DNA of 64,000 bases from Locusta migratoria. Taxonomy: Eukaryota > Arthropoda > Insecta > Orthoptera > Acrididae. The number at the start of each line of letters is the position of its first letter. The stretch's first letter is position 1. This document shows, piece by piece, positions 33,014 through 42,654 of this stretch. The notes under the pieces are model-generated. The model was not told the DNA's origin. It did no database searches and saw nothing but the letters and a program-made list of their open reading frames with translations. The DNA is taken from assembly GCA_026315105.1 (NCBI GenBank), contig CM048747.1, positions 279,446,154 to 279,510,153 of the forward strand. Reading direction: 5' to 3'. The position numbers and the translations under genes were made by a program.

Positions 33014-33349
33014 AAACCCGGCACTCAACATGAATTTTGGGACGTCACAATAAGTCTTTTCACCTCATGTACTAAGGAAAATACCGCAGATGCCCCTTTA
33101 GTGGTGCGAAACCTGTCGTGACGTGATAAAGGCATATAAGACAGCTAAGGCGGATTACGATAATTCATGGAAAAGAATCCTGGCTTAATTGTCTGTATTA
33201 CCTTCTAGAATTACTTAACAAGGTATTTCAGCTGTGGATGCTTAAATTATAAAATAGTTCATGAAGAAGAGACTTTAAAAAGCGACGACAGCTGTGGCAG
33301 GATGCTGGCGGTGAGTCCATGACCGCGAGGGGCGGCGGGAATACCGAAG

Positions 33350-33843
33350 GTGGCTGGGGCGGCAGTCATTACGTTTACACGCAACACATCTTCCGGAAGA
33401 CAAAAACCGATTTTCGTAAACCGTTTTCCGCTGTCGTGTTTACATGGCATAGCCTGAATCGGATTTCCTAGCCCACTTGATATGTCGGCTGAAAAACAGC
33501 GGATTCAGTTCCTGATTTAGTCCGCACAATCGCTATTTTTCTTTATTTAAATACACAGATTTATGTTCACTCTAATATTGATACTTTCATTTCACATTAG
33601 AAAATATCACTCTTTCCATATGTGCAGAAAATTCTTTACAAGAAAGCACAATCTGACAAGCCAAGAACGTTTCAAAAACGGTTGCGTTTACATGGGCACG
33701 AAAATCGATTGCGGAAATGGAAAACCGCTTTAGAGCAGCGGATTTGCAGAATCGATTTTGAAGTGTTTACATGACCAACCAAAAGCGGAATTGGGAAATC
33801 GGTTTACGAAGTTCGGGTTTGGGAGCCCATGTAAACGGGGTGA
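33350..33843. mobile_element. MITE-like element with GTTTACATG repeats
   Basis: GTTTACATG or its complement recurs at both ends and inside (33,440; 33,688; 33,768; 33,829). Internal phrases such as GGCTGAAAAACAGCGGATTC and AAAAGCGGAATTGGGAAAT are shared with 42,655-43,998. No frame of interest. Confidence 0.6.
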
Positions 33844-33849
33844 GTGGCG

Positions 33850-34810
33850 AGAGCACCGGCGTGGGCTGCGTCGGGTGGCGACGGCTCGTGGAAGCTGGCT
33901 GGTCCCTGAGGCCCCAGTTTATGCTTTCAGCACCGTTCGGTTCGGTGTGTTTTTCTCGGCGGTGACCTCAATTTCGGTTCGGTAGCGAAAATGGTTACTT
34001 TGTAAGATTCGGCGGCCTGCTTCCGCGGGAACCGGCCACCGAAATTTCGGGAGCTGCACCGAAAGTCGCTGAGGTTTCGAAAAGGCCGAGTCGCTCGTTT
34101 CGTTGGGCTTAGATTACGAAGATAAATTGTTATTTTAGCAATGCTGTCTGGTTTTAACTTCTGACAACGAAACATCTGTAGTTTTTATGTAATTAATAGT
34201 TTAAGAAGGTAATTTTCAAGATTGTTTATAAATATTACGAGAATATTTTGTTAAAATTCCTACGGGTTCAAACTTTAATTTAACGAAGTAGCACTTCTGG
34301 ATACTCTACTTCAATGGAATTTATCTTAAAATATGCGATTCCGAAATGTCTTTAATGCGCAGTTTCATTTACCCTGCAAACGTTCATATTACGAAAGTGT
34401 AAATACGAAATCCATCAAATACGCCGTCACTTAGTTTCCACGGTTCGCAAAGCTGTCGTGTCGTATTTGGCAAATTTTCGTATTTGTACCTGAGAACTGC
34501 TCAAATATACACTCCAGATAATACACCGCAATAAAATTTTTCATAAAATGAGCCATGTTCACCTCGAAATTAAGTGCTGTAGTGTCCACAAGTGCGTTAG
34601 CAATTTATCTAAACGATACTTGCTAGTGTTCTACGTACTTTTAGTACAAACAGATTATTTGTTATTTACAGAAAAAGCTTTTACAACTTTTAAGTTAAAA
34701 TAGAAAGGATATTTGTGAAGTCGGATAGTAGAAATCATACAAATCAATAGCAGACAAGTTTCCTATAATCATTCCGCAAAGAAGTCAATGGAAAGAAATG
34801 ACACTCTTCT
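33850..34810. other. Unassigned DNA
   Basis: 33,900-34,110 is rich in TTCGG/CCGAA phrases. The rest is AT-rich. No gene recognised. Confidence 0.3.
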
Positions 34811-34814
34811 GTGA

Positions 34815-34889
34815 AGCTGATTTGGTTAAGCGGTTTAGGCGACAAGTTGTAAGAGGAGATGTTGGAGGTTCAAATCCTGCGAGATCCAT
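34815..34889 (+). repeat. tRNA-like sequence (SINE head or tRNA pseudogene)
   Basis: TTGGTTAAGCGGTTTAGGCG resembles an A box and GGAGGTTCAAATCCTGCGA a B box, 50 bp apart, as in a Ser/Leu-type tRNA. The acceptor stem does not pair, so a functional tRNA is unlikely. Confidence 0.4.
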
Positions 34890-35187
34890 AAAAAATTTTC
34901 CCGTCATGTTGTTTGAAACACTTTTCTATTCGTTAAACGGAAGCGTGACCTGCAATATTACATTTACTTTTTTAGTCTAATCACAAACAATTCATTGTGT
35001 GACTACTCTCAATGCTTGAAACGCAGTTTGAAACAAAGAAAAATTTTCAGTCTTCATGTTGTCGATTACATAACCTTCAATATGAAGATTGAAAATTTAT
35101 AAGCACTGATGAGAGTCACATAGCGACCAAATCAAATTTTCCGACAATAAATAAATATTTACGACTGCTGTTCACCATCCACATACA

Positions 35188-35385
35188 AAATGTTCAAATG
35201 TCTGTAAATCTATCGGACCAAACTGCGTGGTAATCAGCCGTAGCTTACAAACTACTTAAACCTAGGTAAACTAACCTAAGGACAAACACACACATCCATG
35301 CTCCAGGGAGGACTCGAACCTCCAAGGCGAGCAACCGCGCGCTCCGCAGCGAGACGCTTTAGACCGCTCGGCTACTCCACCGCGG
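35188..35385 (-). repeat. SINE variant B, 13-bp duplication
   Basis: CCATCCACATACA is duplicated at 35,175-35,187 and 35,386-35,398. The head (minus) is GCGGTGGAGTAGCCGAGCGG with B box GGAGGTTCGAGTCCTCC. Confidence 0.95.
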
Positions 35386-35571
35386 CCATCCACATACATT
35401 AACAGGCACTGAGCAGTTACATTCAAGATGGAATCAAACCTGATTTTTTAGGTTTTGTCCAGTTAACGACAAAAGATAGTGAAACTGATTATGAGTGAAT
35501 CCAAAACAGTCCTCATCGGCAAACAACTGATTTGTTATTAACATATTGTATGCTCCTTCTTCAGTTTGCGC

Positions 35572-35755
35572 CGCGGCGGAGCGGCCGAGCGCATTGAGGC
35601 GCTAGGCTGCGATGCGCGAAGCCGTTCCCCGTCGGGAGTTCGTATCCTCCCTTCGGGCATTGATGTTTTTGCTGTCTTTAGTATAAGGTAGTTTGTAAAT
35701 TTATGGACTGATGACCCCGCAGTTACGTCCCATAAGCTTCACAAACATTCGAACA
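35572..35755 (+). repeat. SINE variant C (without 5' extension)
   Basis: Head GCCGCGGCGGAGCGGCCGAG, B box GGGAGTTCGTATCCTCC, standard tail ending at CGAACATTTTG. Confidence 0.85.
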
Positions 35756-37003
35756 TTTTGACTAATTTGCGCTTCTAAGACTGTCTCGAATAATAAGTAA
35801 TCCTTTTCCGCTTCCGTAACTTGCATGTACTTCCGTAGTGCCAAAATGAAAAGCTTTTCACTCCCAGCACTGCACTCTCTGCTGCTACCGCAGCGCCGCA
35901 TTAGCCCGCGCTTAGAGGGGGAAAAAAAACCTGTCCCTCCCCGCGTGCTAACTCGCGCATCGCCAATGAACCGCACAATACTGCCCTCGTCTAGGTCAAA
36001 CGGTAACACCTAACGCCTTCCAACAATCGGAAAAAATGAATTCAAACCTTTCCGAAACTTTTTCTCACTTACGCCCTCAGAAACAGATGTAAAGGGAAAA
36101 AAGTTGTCGCCTAATACATTTCGGACGTTGGTTTGGTAAAAGTTCTGCGTCAGACGTGAGATTTTAATTTCTTACTTCACTATCACTGAATACATTGGCC
36201 GGAAAATTTGCAGACATCGACAACATATAGCACTGAAGGCAATTACAAAATTATTTTGTCGTGCGACGCTTACTTTGGGAGACATCGTGTGATAAACGCA
36301 GAGTAGAGCGAATAAACAACTGTTTTGAAGTTTAAATATTCTCTTTTTCAGTGACAATTTTTTTTAAATTTAATTGTAAAGAAGGTGTCAGTAGGTAGTT
36401 CTCGGAACACTTTGTCGTGTTATGACACCAAATTATAGAATACACTACTTTCATTTTTTACATTCTGATGGACTGTCTCGCATGGTAGGGAACGTTTCAC
36501 GCAGAGATTCGCGGCCCACGGCTATCTTGTCCCCTGCTCACCAGCACTGCGCATGCACGCAGAAGCAGAGAGACACTTCTGATTGGCTACTGCGAGCAGA
36601 TCTGGCCTCGGTGTCCTCGAAGGCGGCCCGAAACGCTACGGAAAGGCTTACAAAATTAAATGGGGGCACTGCTTCGATAACTATAGTCGGGCCGAAATAC
36701 GATGATCTCTGGCTCCGCCTCCTGGGCTAGGAGACCGCCCCGGCCGCGGAAACTGAATGGAACCATGTTGCCAAGTAGTTAGTAGGCTCCTGGAGGTTAT
36801 AGCAACCGGTCGCTGTTGTCCGACAGAACTGGCAAAAGTGCACAGCGCAGCCGTACGCGCGCATGCGCAGAGCAAAGCTCGCGTTTGACTTACTCCAATG
36901 GTCTGCTGCCACAGCCGGTGCTAAAAGCCGATTGGCGCAAGCACCAGGGATCATGCTATTTCGCCTATAGACTATAGACCCCTGGAGAAGCTGCGTGGTC
37001 CGA
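35756..37003. other. Unassigned DNA with a GC-rich, promoter-like stretch
   Basis: From 36,500 to 37,000 there are two CCAAT-type boxes (GATTGGCT at 36,579, CCAATGG at 36,896) and NRF1-like GCGCATGC sites (36,549 and 36,858). No convincing exon follows, so this may be a regulatory island or a transposon promoter. Confidence 0.3.
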
Positions 37004-37056
37004 CACCAGCTGGTCCAACACCACCTAGAGACAAGACCTCACAACAGGCCGTGCTA
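37004..37056 (+). repeat. Inverted repeat arm, left
   Basis: 53 bp (CACCAGCTGGTCCAACACCA...GGCCGTGCTA) match the complement of 39,638-39,690 with one mismatch. Confidence 0.85.
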
Positions 37057-37881
37057 GGTCACACTGACTAGGCCGCGGCCGCCAGCTGAATGTCTGTCCG
37101 CTGGGGCACGCCCCCTGCCTCGTAGTAGGTAGCCAGTAAGCTGGCGACTGCAGCCTGGTCAGTATGGGTACGGCCATAGTGGGCCGCTCCACGCTTCCTG
37201 CTTCTCGCCGGCAGGGAGGCGGTTGGAAAACCCAGTGGGTGATCCTATTGGAGTGGCCATAGTGGACCCGCGCGGCCGCCTCAGCTCGCTCACATCGCTT
37301 TCACAGGCACGTGCAAGAAACAATTTATGTTTCTTGTTCCGCTCTCGGCTCGCGGGTGCCGAGGTTTCCACGCAGTGCGCTGCGCGTCGTGTTGAATGGG
37401 AGCTAATTAAGACGCGTTTATCTCAAAAGTGTTGAATGAAAGGCCGTTAATTCACTGTAGCTGAATTTTATTGAACTTTTGTAGACTCGCACAACCGGTT
37501 TTGCAATGTCTTTAATTGCATCTTGTTGTTCATATTGGTGCAAGAATACCAGTACTTTAATATAGCAAACAACTAGACATTCAAGATAATTTACGTGTAG
37601 ATAGGTTATTTAGCTCATAATATGAAATGGTTACTTCTTTGCTAAAGGTTTCACGTGAAATTGGCTTTTTGTGAGCCACTAACACGAGGCTACTTCATTC
37701 TTAATTACTTTGCTGCCATTCCATGTCAATTTACCTTACCAAATTTTTTGTTGTTCGTGAACAGTATAAAATGTCCGTATGTGATTAGGAACCTTGACAG
37801 TGAAATAATTGTAACTGCTGTCCTACTATAATCTCAAAATACATACACTGTGACAGACGGTACACTGTCAGTTACAGGGTA

Positions 37882-38155
37882 ATTTCAAGTAAAAACAGTC
37901 TTGGTTGCAAAGTGGTGTTATTAATTACCAATGACGCGTTCTACCCTCACAGCAGGCCATCATCTTACCTGCATGACAAATCTTACACAATAATTACTAC
38001 AACAATTAAAGTAGTGAAACAGGGGCTGTTGTAGCAATTTGCGTAACGTTTGTCATGCAGATAATGTGAGATACCCTGCTGTGAGGGCGAAACGCGTCAT
38101 TGGTAATTAATAAAACCACTTTGCAACCAAGACTGTTTTTACTTGAAATTAAAAT
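37882..38155. mobile_element. Foldback element with hammerhead-like motif
   Basis: Arms 37,882-37,990 and about 38,055-38,155 are inverted (AATTTCAAGTAAAAACAGTC / GACTGTTTTTACTTGAAATT). The right arm reads, on +, stem CCCT/AGGG with loop GCTGTG, then C, GAAA (38,089-38,092), CGCG and TC. The CTGANGA core is degenerate. The intervening 60 bp is AT-rich. Confidence 0.75.
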
Positions 38156-38159
38156 TTGA

Positions 38160-39637
38160 CTGGTTGTTGTATCAGCCATACCATGGACTATAGAAAGCCT
38201 TATATAGTTACTTTGTATGTATATTGAGGTTATAGGACAGCAGTTGCAACTTTTTCACTGTTGTGATCTAACAGTTACTACCCCATGCCAGCAACTAGTG
38301 AGTCCAGTTTTGACATTTTTATGCAATTTGCGATCAGAACTTTTTTTTCGTCATCCGTGGATGCTGCCAAGTTATAACAGCAGTTAAATTATAGCACCAC
38401 TGATTTACTTGCATTAAACTCAACTAGAAAGAAGATGCACTTAAGCTGCACATACGAACTGCATATTCCAACTTAACAGTGCCGTTGAAAACATCTTTAA
38501 TGTCCCCCCACTGTTGTTTTTTGTGGAGAAAGTCTAATTAAATATTGATTCAGAGGAAAAATGCTGCAGTGCCTTGGATAACATTTAGACGGTTGCTATT
38601 GGATCCTGTCAAAAATTCTTCTGGTAATTTTAGTCTCCCCATTTCTATTGCATGTCGAAAGGGGCATTCAACACACACTAGCATTCTCTTTTCCTTAGAA
38701 CCCTACAGTAACCTTTATGAACTTGCAATTTTCCGTCAGTGACAGCTAGCAATCCAATATTTGTAACTTTAAGACATAGAACTAGATTTACTGTCTTTTT
38801 TTTTTATCCGAACTTGTATGCCACCAATATTTTAAAACGAGTTAGAGAACTGGCATCTGTCCCAGATAAACTTTGCTATTTTTAAAGTCATTTTCTGTTG
38901 GCTCGGGCATGTGCTTTATTACGAAGGTTGACTGACTGAGCTGCAGGCTAGAGGCACAGTAGTTGTGCACATGGCGCGCCGAAGCAGAGCGCGCGACGCT
39001 ACCGCCCTCAAATTTCAACACCCAGTTCGCTATACTGGAGCGATGTAACGCTTTCTTTTCAGCTTTAAAAACAATTTCACAATGTTGGCTACATTTCGTA
39101 CGCTGTAATGTATAACCTAAAGTTAACCAAACGAAAAGTAGTCAGCGACTATATTTTTCCCTTCAAAAGCTTCAAATGTTATGCGATAGGTTAACTGGAA
39201 ATTAAGTATTGTAATAACTATGGCGAATACCGGAAAAACAGACACTCCGTTATGAAGCTGTTATGTTAGGCTGCAAGATCTGCAAAGCTCAAAGAGGTAC
39301 GACAATTAGTTTCCTCAGAATCGAGCGAGAAGTATCCTACGTCAAGGAAAATGCACAAAACCGGGAGAGGTGGTTTTTATTTTTTTTTACAGCAGAAGGA
39401 GATTTTTTATCGAAAAACTGACACCGGAGTGCGATGTAGCTTTGTTTCATACACATTCGGTATTTTTTCAGCAAGAAAATCGAAAAGTAATATTGGTCAT
39501 GTATTGGCATCAGCCGGCGCGCGGTTGGCTGCGCACTGTGGCCACCACCAGCTGCCATCGCGCCGTTGCAGCGCGCGCGGTCCGACCGCTGCGAGTTAAG
39601 CGGCCGAGCAGCTAGCGGGGAGCCGTTCACTATGGCG
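38160..39637. other. Unassigned DNA
   Basis: GC-rich parts at 38,940-39,010 and 39,510-39,640 have no recognisable domain. The rest is AT-rich. Confidence 0.3.
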
Positions 39638-39690
39638 TAGCACGGCCTGTTCTGAGGTCTTGTCTCTAGGTGGTGTTGGACCAGCTGGTG
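39638..39690 (-). repeat. Inverted repeat arm, right
   Basis: Partner of 37,004-37,056. Similarity does not extend outward or inward. Confidence 0.85.
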
Positions 39691-41130
39691 CCGGCAACGA
39701 CGTCTGGGATGGTGGCAGCAACGTTTCCGGCAGCAGGGTGGCGAGACTGAATCCTGCAAACAGAAAGCTAGTGAGCAAAGGCTATCTACCGGCGATGTCT
39801 GTTTGCAGGTGGGGGATGTGAAAAAGATCAATCGATCATTTTTTATATTTAAATTTATGTTATTTTCACGCGAATCTTAATGAAAGCATTCCAGCATTAT
39901 GATAATATTACATACCCATCGGGATGTTTAGAAATCTGAAAAATGTCAAATGTGTCATCTGTTTCTGGTTACTGCTGCAGTCATTGCGCTACAAAAACCT
40001 TCACGAAAACGAATATAAGCTGCGAATAACAGGACTTACAATGCTGGCCACCTGTCGCGCTGCTATCGCGATAGGTAACAAAACTTTGCCCAAGTGTCGT
40101 GACTGGTATGTTATACTGTGATATCACAGTGTTAATCGGCCGTTGTCTCCCAGTTTTATGCCCTTTGTATACGATACGTGCAACACGAACAAGAAAGTCG
40201 TTGTCAGCTACAGTGCTCCTTGTGATAGACCGTCGAACTACAAAGAAGTGTTCAAACGGTACGCATTTGTTGAATCGTCTGCTTCACGTGTCTTCTTAGT
40301 TTGTTGTCAAATTACAGCAAACGAATCGCCGAGCTAAGATCACTTTTCGAAACTGTAAGATATATTGTGATGATTAAAACATTTATTTGTGTTGTAGATT
40401 GCCACTGTGAAACTGTATTTGTGGTTAAAGTGCAGTTCATACATAACTATGTCGCTCACATGTGTGAACGTCATTATAAAATGCGACTACATACTTCCAA
40501 TCCCTGCGGTTTGAGGCACCTATGTATAAGTTGAACAAGCTCAGTTGTCTATACATAGACCTTTAACTGTGATAAATCTTCAAATAATGCTCAACAGAAC
40601 AAATATTTCATCTATTAAGCACAGAATGTTTCAGGAAAAATAGTAAATATTTTAGAAAACGATAATAACGACGATTTGCAGTTAAAATTTCGTATAACGT
40701 GTGTCCAGTTTTTATAGGGGACAGAGATGCAGCTCTTAGTATGTACAACAAATTTAAAGCACATGCAAATTTGGATATTGTGATTGATTCTTTCGTCGCT
40801 TCTTGGTAGATCACCATACTGATTTTTATATAAACAACCGGTTTTCGACATACTTTAAAGTGTGAATAAGTCCTAGTAAGCCGAAAACCGAGTAAATAAG
40901 TGGAAATGAACGTTAGAACATACACAAAATTCTACTTTGAAGTCATTGTGATGTCGTACTACCAAGAACCTACGGATAAATCAGTGAAAATGTATTCATT
41001 TACATTTGCTCTACGTTTGTTTGGTTTTCATATTAACAGCTATATCTCTGTATTCAATAAACATTGTACACATGTTATATGAAATTTTTAATGCAATTCC
41101 TCTATAGTATAACCTCCTAAAAAACTTACG
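39691..41130. other. Unassigned AT-rich DNA
   Basis: Contains a 45-bp copy of 12,104-12,148 at 40,114-40,158 and a stretch at 40,600-41,090 whose halves are partly similar inverted (AACCGGTTTTCGACATACTTT-like phrases). No gene recognised. Confidence 0.3.
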
Positions 41131-41141
41131 ACTGAGTCGAA

Positions 41142-41344
41142 GCCGCGGTGGAGTAGCCGAGCGGTCTAAGGCGCCTCGCTGCGGAGCGCCCAGTTGCTCG
41201 CCGTTGGAGGTTCGAGTCCTCCCTAGAGCATGGGTGTGTGTGTTTGACCTTAGGTTAGATTAACTTAGTTTAAGTAGTTTGTAAGCTACGGACTGATGAC
41301 CACGCAGTTTGGTCCGACAGATTAACAACCATTTGAGCATTTGA
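41142..41344 (+). repeat. SINE variant B, 11-bp duplication
   Basis: ACTGAGTCGAA is duplicated at 41,131-41,141 and 41,345-41,355. Head GCCGCGGTGGAGTAGCCGAG, B box GGAGGTTCGAGTCCTCC. Confidence 0.95.
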
Positions 41345-41762
41345 ACTGAGTCGAAAAACTACGTTCCTCTGAGCAGGAGACAAGTATACATTCTCAAACA
41401 AATTCGCAACTTGGCTTCGTTTGTCTGCTGGGTTCTCCATTCGATCGTCTGCGCATGCGCGAAGCACTTCCATACGCGTGAGAATAGGATCCATCCTATT
41501 CCGTCCACTAGCGATTTTATGCGTGCATCTTGTGCAAGTGGACGCGTCTACACTGTACCTGGCTGGCGTGCCCGGTGCATCATGGGTAACCTCGTAAGCT
41601 CTCACTTCCCGTGTAGAAAGTTTTTCAACTCGTGCCACTAGGAAGTGCTCGGAAGCGCTGCCGCGGTGGAGTAGCCGAGCGGTCTAAAGCACTTCGCTGC
41701 GGAGCCCGCGGTTGCTCGCCGTGGAGGTTCGGGTCCTCCCTGGGGCATCGGTGTGTGTGTTT

Positions 41763-41967
41763 CAAAAAAAAATGTTCAAATGTTTGTACAGCTTATGGGA
41801 CTTAACTAGGGGGTCATCAGTCCCTAAACTTACAAACTACTTATGAACTAGCTAATCCTAAGGACGGCACAAATATCCATGCCTGAGGGGGGATTCGAAC
41901 GCCCCACCGTAGTGGCCGTGCAGACCGTGACTGGAGCGCCTCAGTCCCCTCGGCCACCGCGGCCGGC
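41763..41967 (-). repeat. SINE (main family) nested in SINE variant B
   Basis: GGTGTGTGTGTT (41,750-41,762) and GGTGTGTATGTT (41,968-41,979) form a near-perfect duplication. The reverse copy is complete with an A tail. Confidence 0.9.
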
Positions 41968-42066
41968 GGTGTGTATGTTTGTCCGTAGGTTAGTTTACCT
42001 AGGTTTAAGTAGTTTGTAAGCTACGGACTGACGACCACGCGGTTTGGCCCAATAGATTTACAAACA

Positions 42067-42280
42067 ATTTGTATAGGTTATGGGACCATATTTTGCAACT
42101 TTAAATTAGTCTACTTTAGACCAGACGCGTTTCGCTTTATTTTAAAGCATCTTCAGTGGTCAGCTGTACAAGAAACGCGTCTGGTCTAAAGTAGACTAAT
42201 TTACAGTTGCAAAAGACAGTCCCATAACCTATACAAATTGTATAACTGCAACTGCGGAAGACGAGGCCAAAAAACGAAGA
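42067..42280. mobile_element. Foldback element with hammerhead-like core, 13-bp duplication
   Basis: AGATTTACAAACA occurs at 42,054-42,066 and 42,281-42,293. Inside, ACAATTTGTATAGGTTATGGG...GACCAGACGCGTTTC (left) is mirrored by GAAACGCGTCTGGTC...CCCATAACCTATACAAATTGT (right). The left arm includes the hammerhead-like motif. There is no coding capacity. Confidence 0.85.
42119..42161 (-). ncRNA. Hammerhead-ribozyme-like motif (best copy)
   Basis: Read on the minus strand: GACCA (42,157-42,161), CTGAAGA (42,150-42,156), one T, GCTTT, loop AAAAT, AAAGC (42,134-42,138), GAAA (42,130-42,133), CGCG, TC, TGGTC (42,119-42,123). Stem I GACCA/TGGTC is a perfect 5 bp, stem II GCTTT/AAAGC a perfect 5 bp, both conserved core blocks are intact, and GUC would be the cleavage triplet. 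Stem III would be only A-CGCG-U; ACGCGT is self-complementary, so a dimeric form is possible. The extra T before stem II is the one departure from the textbook hammerhead. Confidence 0.6.
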
Positions 42281-42403
42281 AGATTTACAAACATTTGAAC
42301 ATTTTTTGGGAGCGCTGTCGCACGTTTTCAGTGAAGAGTTTCCGCTGTTATGTTTATAAGGTACTTGTTATAGCGTGGTGTTGTAGTGAGTGTCGTGTGT
42401 CAG

Positions 42404-42555
42404 GACTGGGGTGTCGGCGGCGGCGGCGGCGGGCCGCGCGGTGTGCGGTGTGTGCCGGCGGGCGCACACGGAGCCGCGGCTGCTCGCCTGCCTGCACAGC
42501 TTCTGCACCGACTGCCTGCTCGAGCTGCACGCCGGCGACGCCTGGAGCGACCCGC
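42404..42555 (+). CDS. RING-finger exon of a TRIM/RBCC-like E3 ligase gene (candidate)
   Basis: After the acceptor GTGTCAG at 42,403 the frame reads TGVSAAAAAGRAVCGVCRRA, then HTEPRLLACLHSFCTDCLLE and LHAGDAWSDP, ending at the donor CCCGC|GTGAGT (42,556). CGVC, then CLH, then C and C in CLHSFCTDC are the first six zinc ligands of a C3HC4 RING with the spacing and the PRLL-CLHSFC phrase typical of TRIM proteins. Such RINGs recruit E2 enzymes for ubiquitin transfer. The last CxxC pair would be in the next exon, outside what I can see. The exon is 152 bp, phase in 2, phase out 1, strongly CpG-rich. An in-frame TGA at 42,387 rules out a longer exon in this frame. It could belong to one of several TRIM subfamilies; the B-box and C-terminal domains are needed to tell. 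Confidence 0.65.
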
Positions 42556-42654
42556 GTGAGTACCGCTACCACTACTGCTGCTGCCAGGCGGCTTCACACT
42601 CTACGTGCAACAGGAAGGCGGAAACACTGGCGTGTTGCATGTAGCCTAATAGTC

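Larger units (their letters stand above)
41657..42304 (+). repeat. SINE variant B carrying two nested insertions
   Basis: The head and B box run to 41,762. The body resumes at 41,980 after an inserted SINE, and the last tail bases (TTTGAACATTT) come after an inserted foldback at 42,067-42,280. It lies about 100 bp before the RING exon acceptor. Confidence 0.85.
13152..42403 (+). other. Inferred intron 1 of the TRIM-like gene
   Basis: GT at 13,152 and AG at 42,402-42,403 bound about 29.3 kb that is filled with the SINEs, LINEs, foldback elements and other repeats listed separately. Introns of this size are ordinary in orthopteran genomes. The polypyrimidine tract before the acceptor is weak. 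Confidence 0.4.
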
